Shown here in pieces: positions 59,585-64,000 of a stretch of 64,000 bases of DNA. This DNA comes from Conchiformibius steedae (lineage in GTDB: Bacteria; Pseudomonadota; Gammaproteobacteria; Burkholderiales; Neisseriaceae): the NCBI RefSeq assembly GCF_014054725.1, contig NZ_CP059563.1:720868-784867 (forward strand), in the 5' to 3' direction. Both the position numbers and the translations under genes were made by a program. The notes below the pieces were generated by a model. That model was not told the origin of the DNA and did not search any database. It saw only the letters and a list, made by a program, of their open reading frames with translations. Position 1 is the stretch's first letter. Every line of letters begins with the position of its first letter.

Positions 59585-60481
59585 TTACCCTTTCAATAAT
59601 GGAAAACCCAAAGCTTCCCGACCTGCCACAAATTTTTGTGCCACCAAACGGCTTAAATTGCGGATGCGCCCGATATAAGTGGCACGTTCGGTAACGGAAA
59701 TCGCACCGCGTGCGTCCAGCAGGTTAAAGGTATGTCCTGCTTTTAACACCAATTCGTAAGCGGGCAACGCCAGTTGTGCGTTTTCTTCGGCGAGCAGGCG
59801 TTGGGCTTGGGCTTCATAGCCGTTAAACTGCGCCAGCAGCCAATCGGCATCGCTGTGCTCAAAATTGTAGGCAGATTGTTCCACTTCATTTTGATGGTAC
59901 ACATCACCGTAAGTGAGGGTTTGTCCGTCAGGCGTGGTGGTCCACACCAAATCGTAAACGTTTTCCACACCTTGCAAATACATGGCAAGGCGTTCAATAC
60001 CATAGGTAATTTCGCCGAGAACAGGCGAGCAATCAATACCGCCAACCTGTTGGAAATAGGTAAATTGGGTCACTTCCATGCCGTTCAGCCACACTTCCCA
60101 GCCCAAGCCCCATGCGCCCAAAGTGGGGTTTTCCCAGTCGTCTTCCACAAAACGGATGTCGTGAACGGTGGGGTCAATGCCCAGTTGGCGCAGCGAATCA
60201 AGATACAAATCCTGAATATCGGCAGGCGCGGGTTTTAACGCCACTTGAAATTGGTAGTAATGCTGCAAACGGTTGGGGTTGTCGCCGTAACGTCCGTCTT
60301 TGGGGCGGCGGCTGGGTTGCACATAGGCGGCAAACCACGGCTCGGGACCAAGCGCGCGCAGGCAGGTGGCGGGGTGGGACGTGCCTGCGCCCACTTCCAA
60401 ATCAAAGGGTTGCAAAACAGCACAGCCTTGTGCCGCCCAATAGCTTTGCAGTTTGAAAATAATGTCTTGAAAAGTGAGCAT
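59585..60481 (-). CDS. glyQ: Glycyl-tRNA synthetase alpha subunit
   Basis: The 298-residue catalytic alpha chain. It starts [47 protein letters not shown], has the class II motif region [28 protein letters not shown], and [26 protein letters not shown]. Usually followed directly by glyS; here two foreign-looking genes intervene, which may need internal promoters to keep subunit balance. Confidence 0.97.
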   Translation of the reverse strand: MLTFQDIIFKLQSYWAAQGCAVLQPFDLEVGAGTSHPATCLRALGPEPWFAAYVQPSRRPKDGRYGDNPNRLQHYYQFQVALKPAPADIQDLYLDSLRQLGIDPTVHDIRFVEDDWENPTLGAWGLGWEVWLNGMEVTQFTYFQQVGGIDCSPVLGEITYGIERLAMYLQGVENVYDLVWTTTPDGQTLTYGDVYHQNEVEQSAYNFEHSDADWLLAQFNGYEAQAQRLLAEENAQLALPAYELVLKAGHTFNLLDARGAISVTERATYIGRIRNLSRLVAQKFVAGREALGFPLLKG

Positions 60482-60590
60482 GGTAAATGCCGAATCATGC
60501 GGAATATAAAGGGGGAAATTTTACTGTTTGGACGGGGTTTTGTCATCTTTCAAGGTGAAACTTGAAAAACCATCACCCCGTTGTCTGAAT

Positions 60591-61004
60591 TTAATTTTCT
60601 GCCACTTCAAAGCTGTGGCTGATGTGTGCGGCTTTGCCGAGCATAATCGATGCCGAACAGTATTTTTCGGCGGAAAGCTGCACGGCGCGGGCGACGGCTT
60701 CTTCTTTCAAATCTTTACCGATTACCTTGAAATGAATGTGGATTTCGGTAAACACTTTCGGCACGCTGTCGGCGCGGACGGCGGTAACGGTGGCAAGGCA
60801 GTCGTCAATATTTTGGCGTTGCTTTTGCAAAATTTCCACTACATCAATGCCCGAACAACCCGCTACGCCCATTAGCAGCAGTTCCATCGGACTGGGCGCG
60901 CGTTTGCCTTCATCAGCGGCTGCGCCATCGCTTAATACGCTGTGTCCGCTTTCGTTGGTGGCGACAAAACAACGTCCGCTCACCCATTGGCTGGTAATTT
61001 TCAT
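60591..61004 (-). CDS. OsmC-family protein
   Basis: A 137-residue protein of the OsmC/Ohr fold, often a hydroperoxide reductase. The two family cysteines are present: GVAGCSGIDVVEILQKQRQ and the later AEKYCSASIMLGKAA, with the PSPMELLLMGVA lead-in. It resembles the YhfA-like branch rather than Ohr. Upstream of glyQ on the same strand, with about 110 bases between. Confidence 0.87.
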   Translation of the reverse strand: MKITSQWVSGRCFVATNESGHSVLSDGAAADEGKRAPSPMELLLMGVAGCSGIDVVEILQKQRQNIDDCLATVTAVRADSVPKVFTEIHIHFKVIGKDLKEEAVARAVQLSAEKYCSASIMLGKAAHISHSFEVAEN

Positions 61005-61030
61005 GGTTTATTCCTTTGTTTTATTGTTTA

Positions 61031-61194
61031 AGAACCTGTATTCATAAGATTGATGGCTTGATTTGATTGCCAATTTGTGCGGATACAAGGCGGCATTTTA
61101 TGCCGATATTGAACATATCGGCGTGAAATGCCAACGCGGTAGGCGCATAAAGTGGCGATAAAAGCGAGCTGTTAAGATTGTGAATGCAGGTTCT
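61031..61194. mobile_element. MITE-B, 164 bp
   Basis: Imperfect terminal inverted repeats AGAACCTGTATTCA (left) and TGAATGCAGGTTCT (right), one mismatch in 14. The centre is a long palindrome with GGCATTT...GCCGATAT-TGAAC-ATATCGGC...AAATGCC (about 61092-61131). No coding. It sits between argJ and the OsmC gene, both on the minus strand, and is unrelated to MITE-A. Confidence 0.65.
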
Positions 61195-61198
61195 AACT

Positions 61199-62422
61199 TT
61201 AACTGCGGTAATCGCCGTTAATTTTTACATAATCATAGCTTAAATCGCAGCCCCAAGCCTGTGCGCAAGCTTCGCCGTCGTGCATTTCTACATTGATGGC
61301 AATTTCTTTGGCAGACAGGATTTTGGCGGCTTCGTCTTCGCTAAAGGGATAGTAGGCGGATTGTTCGCACACTTTGACGCTGCCGTGTTCGCTTTCCAAC
61401 ACCAGCGATACTTTGTCGGCGGCAAAATCGCCTTCGGTGTAACCAATGGCGCACAATACGCGCCCCCAGTTGGCATCTTCGCCAAACATGGCGGCTTTCA
61501 GCAAATCGCTGGAAATAATGCTTTTGGCAACGGCGCGGGCAACTTCGGGACTGCGGGCGCTGCGGACGGTGCATTCCAACAGCTTGGTTGCGCCTTCGCC
61601 GTCGGCGGCGATTTCGCGGCTTGCCCACACGCAGGCAGCGTGCAAAGCGGCGCAAAAAGCGGCGTAAGCAGGGCTGTTTTCATCGCGGATTTCGGGATTG
61701 CCCGCCATGCCGTTGGCTTGAATTACCGCCATATCATTGGTGGAAGTGTCGCCGTCAATATTGATTTGGTTTAAGGTGTTATTGACGGTTTCGGACAGGG
61801 CGCGTTGCAGCAGTTCGGGGCTGATGGCAATGTCGGTGGTAATAAAGGTGAGCATGGTTGCCATATTGGGGTTAATCATGCCGCTGCCTTTGGTGATGAT
61901 GCCGATGCGGCAGTTTACGCCGTCCGCGTCAAAAGACAGGGCGTGGCTTTTGGGACGGGTGTCGGTGGTCATCACGGCTTCGGCAGCATCCGCGCCGCCG
62001 TCGCGTGACAGGGCGGCAACGGCGGCGGGAATGCCGTTTTCAAACGGTTCAAGCGGTAAGGGTTGCCCAATAACGCCTGTTGAAGCAATCACAATGTCTT
62101 CGGGCTGCACGCCCAATGCCTGTGCGGTGAGGGCGCAGCAGGTTTGGGCGATGTATTCGCCGTCTGCGTTGCAGGTGTTGGCGTTACCGCTGTTGCACAA
62201 CACGGCGCGGCTGAAACCGTCTGCCAGATGGCGGCGGGTAACGGCAATGGGTGCGCCTTGAACTTTGTTGCGGGTATAAACGGCGGCGGTGGCGGCGGGG
62301 CGTTCGCTGACAATCAGTGCCAAATCGCGTTTGCTTTTGTTTTTGCGGATGCCGCAGTGTATGCCTGCTGCCAAAAAGCCTTGCGGGGCGCAAATGCCAC
62401 CGCTGATGGGGGTGTGGGTCAT
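61199..62422 (-). CDS. argJ: Ornithine acetyltransferase / N-acetylglutamate synthase
   Basis: Moves acetyl from N-acetylornithine to glutamate, closing the arginine acetyl cycle. The 407-residue precursor self-cleaves before the nucleophile Thr in the motif NPNMATMLTF; also seen are SGNANTC, STGVIGQPL and the C-terminal ENGDYRS-like end (VKINGDYRS). Next to argC on the same strand, 50 bases downstream of it, forming an arginine pair. Confidence 0.95.
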   Translation of the reverse strand: MTHTPISGGICAPQGFLAAGIHCGIRKNKSKRDLALIVSERPAATAAVYTRNKVQGAPIAVTRRHLADGFSRAVLCNSGNANTCNADGEYIAQTCCALTAQALGVQPEDIVIASTGVIGQPLPLEPFENGIPAAVAALSRDGGADAAEAVMTTDTRPKSHALSFDADGVNCRIGIITKGSGMINPNMATMLTFITTDIAISPELLQRALSETVNNTLNQINIDGDTSTNDMAVIQANGMAGNPEIRDENSPAYAAFCAALHAACVWASREIAADGEGATKLLECTVRSARSPEVARAVAKSIISSDLLKAAMFGEDANWGRVLCAIGYTEGDFAADKVSLVLESEHGSVKVCEQSAYYPFSEDEAAKILSAKEIAINVEMHDGEACAQAWGCDLSYDYVKINGDYRS

Positions 62423-62472
62423 GGTTATTCCTTTGCAAAATGTGTGTGGGTGAAACGGATGGGGGTTGGGGT

Positions 62473-63411
62473 TTAAATCACCAAACCTGCGGTTTCATCA
62501 CGCCCCAGCATTAAATTCATGCACTGCACCGCTGCGCCCGATGCGCCTTTGCCCAAATTGTCAAAACAGGCGCACAGCAGCACTTGTTCTGCATTGCCTG
62601 AAACCAAAATTTCCATGCTGTCGCGCCCTGTTAAGGCATTGGCGGCAAGCATATTGTCTGCTTGGGGCGTGTTAAACGGATGCACGCGAATCATGGCTTC
62701 ATCGGCGTAGTAATCGGCAAACAGTCGGGCGACATCCGCGCCGCTTGCGCCGTTTAAATCGGCAAGGCGCAGGGGAATGCTGACCAGCATGCCGCTGTAA
62801 TAATCCGCCACCACAGGGGTAAACAGCGGCGGTGCAGTCAAACCGCAAACGGCTTGGATTTCGGGTAGGTGTTTGTGTTGCAAAGACAAACCGTACAGGC
62901 GCGGTGCAGCGTATTTATCGGCGCGGTCGGCGGCGGCGTATTCGGCAATCATGCTTTTTCCCCCGCCTGAATAGCCTGTTAGCGAGTGGCACACGGGCAC
63001 GGCGTGTTCTGCCAGCCAAGCGCGTTCGCGTAAGGGGCGCAACAGGGCGATGACGCCGCTGGCGTGGCAACCGGGAACGGCAAGGCGTGTGGCGGTGCGG
63101 ATGTGTTCGCGCTGTCCGTGCAGTTCGGGGAAACCGTACACCCAATCAGCAGCGGTGCGATGGGCGGTGGACGTGTCGCAAATCCGCGCATCGGCAGGGG
63201 CAAACGCGACTGCTTCGCGTGCTGCTTCGTCAGGCAGGCATAAAAAGGTTAAATCTGCCTGCGCCATGGCATCGGCACGGGCAGCGGGGTCTTTGCGCTG
63301 GGCTTCGGGCAAACGCAGCAGGGTAATGTCTGCTGCCGCGCCCAAACGTTCTTCAATACGCAGCCCTGTCGTGCCTGCCGCGCCGTCAATAAAAATGGTG
63401 TGCATACTCAT
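62473..63411 (-). CDS. argC: N-acetyl-gamma-glutamyl-phosphate reductase (short, type 2)
   Basis: Third step of arginine synthesis: reduces N-acetylglutamyl phosphate with NADPH. The 312-residue protein is the short type: FIDGAAGTTGLRIEERL, the LPDEAAREAV region, the catalytic Cys in RLAVPGCHASGVIALLRP and HPFNTPQADNML. ATG 63411 (MSMHTIF) is favoured; a start two codons on is possible. Divergent from gshA. Confidence 0.94.
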   Translation of the reverse strand: MSMHTIFIDGAAGTTGLRIEERLGAAADITLLRLPEAQRKDPAARADAMAQADLTFLCLPDEAAREAVAFAPADARICDTSTAHRTAADWVYGFPELHGQREHIRTATRLAVPGCHASGVIALLRPLRERAWLAEHAVPVCHSLTGYSGGGKSMIAEYAAADRADKYAAPRLYGLSLQHKHLPEIQAVCGLTAPPLFTPVVADYYSGMLVSIPLRLADLNGASGADVARLFADYYADEAMIRVHPFNTPQADNMLAANALTGRDSMEILVSGNAEQVLLCACFDNLGKGASGAAVQCMNLMLGRDETAGLVI

Positions 63412-63523
63412 GGCAAAAACCCGTAACAATAGGTAAGGCGGCAATATTGCAACAGATTAACGCCGATTGCCAGCGTTTTTTGCAATGCGTAGGAAACATA
63501 CGATTATTAAGATAATAACAAAT

Positions 63524-63568
63524 TGTTTTATTAAAATAAAACATATTTATCGGGCTTCACTATATAAT
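63524..63568 (+). promoter_or_regulatory. Promoter and palindromic operator before gshA
   Basis: TGTTTTAT-TAAA-ATAAAACA, perfect 8-bp arms (63524-63543), ends where the -35 should be; TATAAT follows at 63563-63568. A repressor bound there would cover the -35. Confidence 0.55.
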
Positions 63569-63636
63569 CAGCGTTTTGCGGCGCAGCTGTTACGCGCCCT
63601 TATCCCGCTTTTCCCAATCAGAAAGGATTGATTCAG

Positions 63637-64000
63637 ATGAAGCTGCCGCATATTTCCCCCCACCACGCCGCCGCCTTGCGCGATTTTGAGCAAACCCTGT
63701 TAAGCCAACAGGCAAAAATTGAAGCATGGTTTCGCAGCCAATGGAAAACCCACCGTCCGCCGTTTTACGGTTCGGTGGACATTCGTAATGCAGGTTACAA
63801 ACTCGCCGCCATTGATATGAACCTTTTTCCCGGCGGATTCAATAACCTGAACCCCCACTTTATCCCCTTGGCAAGCATTGCCGCCCAAGACGCCGCCGAA
63901 CGCGCCTGCGAAAACGCCCGTTCCGTGCTGCTGATTCCCGAAAACCACACCCGCAACACCTTTTACCTGCAAAACGTCTATGCTTTGGCAGGCATTTTAC
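63637..64000 (+). CDS. gshA: Glutamate-cysteine ligase, N-terminal part (cut by window edge)
   Basis: First enzyme of glutathione synthesis. The frame is open to the window end (121 residues): KLPHISPHHAAALRDFEQTLLSQQAKIEAWFRSQWK, then VDIRNAGYKLAAIDMNLFPGGFNNLNPHFIPLA and LIPENHTRNTFYLQNVYALAGIL match the proteobacterial GshA family (PF08886 type), distinct from E. coli GshA. GAAAGGA lies nine bases before the ATG. Confidence 0.88.
   Translation, partial: MKLPHISPHHAAALRDFEQTLLSQQAKIEAWFRSQWKTHRPPFYGSVDIRNAGYKLAAIDMNLFPGGFNNLNPHFIPLASIAAQDAAERACENARSVLLIPENHTRNTFYLQNVYALAGIL

Overview
The window looks like chromosome of a member of the Neisseriaceae, probably from the Kingella / Simonsiella / Alysiella side rather than Neisseria proper. 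Reasons seen in the sequence: DNA-uptake-like words of the form TTCAGGCTGCCTGAA and TTCAGGCAGCCTGAA (26061, 26648, 56866, 57722, 58440, 59124) instead of GCCGTCTGAA; a fused pabB-pabC gene, an MtrCDE-type efflux operon, a proteobacterial-type GshA and PcnB, Rho, Slt and HtrA proteins of beta-proteobacterial type. The genus call is inference; no search was run.

Layout. 1-10.6 kb is core metabolism: end of pcnB, ppk2, pabB/C fusion, an outer-membrane barrel, an MscS-like channel, tRNA-Phe, VanZ-like and HMA-like small proteins, ribE, tRNA-Arg/Glu, a CNNM/CBS membrane protein, and carbonic anhydrase overlapping nadD. 10.7-11.34 kb is a tRNA array (Gly x3, Cys, a malformed Cys-like tRNA, Leu).

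11.34-24.85 kb is an integrated mobile element of about 13.5 kb, bounded by 51-bp direct repeats made of the 3' tip of tRNA-Leu plus its terminator. It carries a frameshifted P4-type integrase, AlpA, two KilA-N regulators, a P4-type zinc-finger/TOPRIM primase, a DUF927 helicase-like ATPase, a Fic enzyme and three antitoxin-type genes with no partner toxin. Iterons of ACTGGTTACA lie near both ends and paired TTGTTGGTA words (probable integrase arm sites) lie just inside both ends. No capsid, terminase, tail or conjugation genes are visible, so it resembles a P4-like satellite or integrated replicon rather than a phage.

24.9-54.2 kb is mostly core: serC, macAB, tRNA-Val/Asp, a META-domain lipoprotein, glnA, rho, mtrCDE, queF (with a preQ1-like leader) and yhhQ, an AGCS symporter, tRNA-Asn, slt, htrA, nagZ, tcdA-scpA and a universal stress protein. 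An AT-rich two-gene restriction-modification system (49.1-50.9 kb) is inserted between htrA and nagZ.

54.2-55.7 kb is a scrapyard: a 164-bp MITE that supplies the usp stop codon, a stub of a type I secretion ABC transporter, an AT-rich membrane protein and an internally deleted IS5-family element with matching ends. 55.7-64 kb holds glyQ and glyS separated by a GST and a free-standing SRA-like (modified-DNA reader) protein, ridA, an OsmC protein, a second MITE, argJ, argC and the start of gshA.
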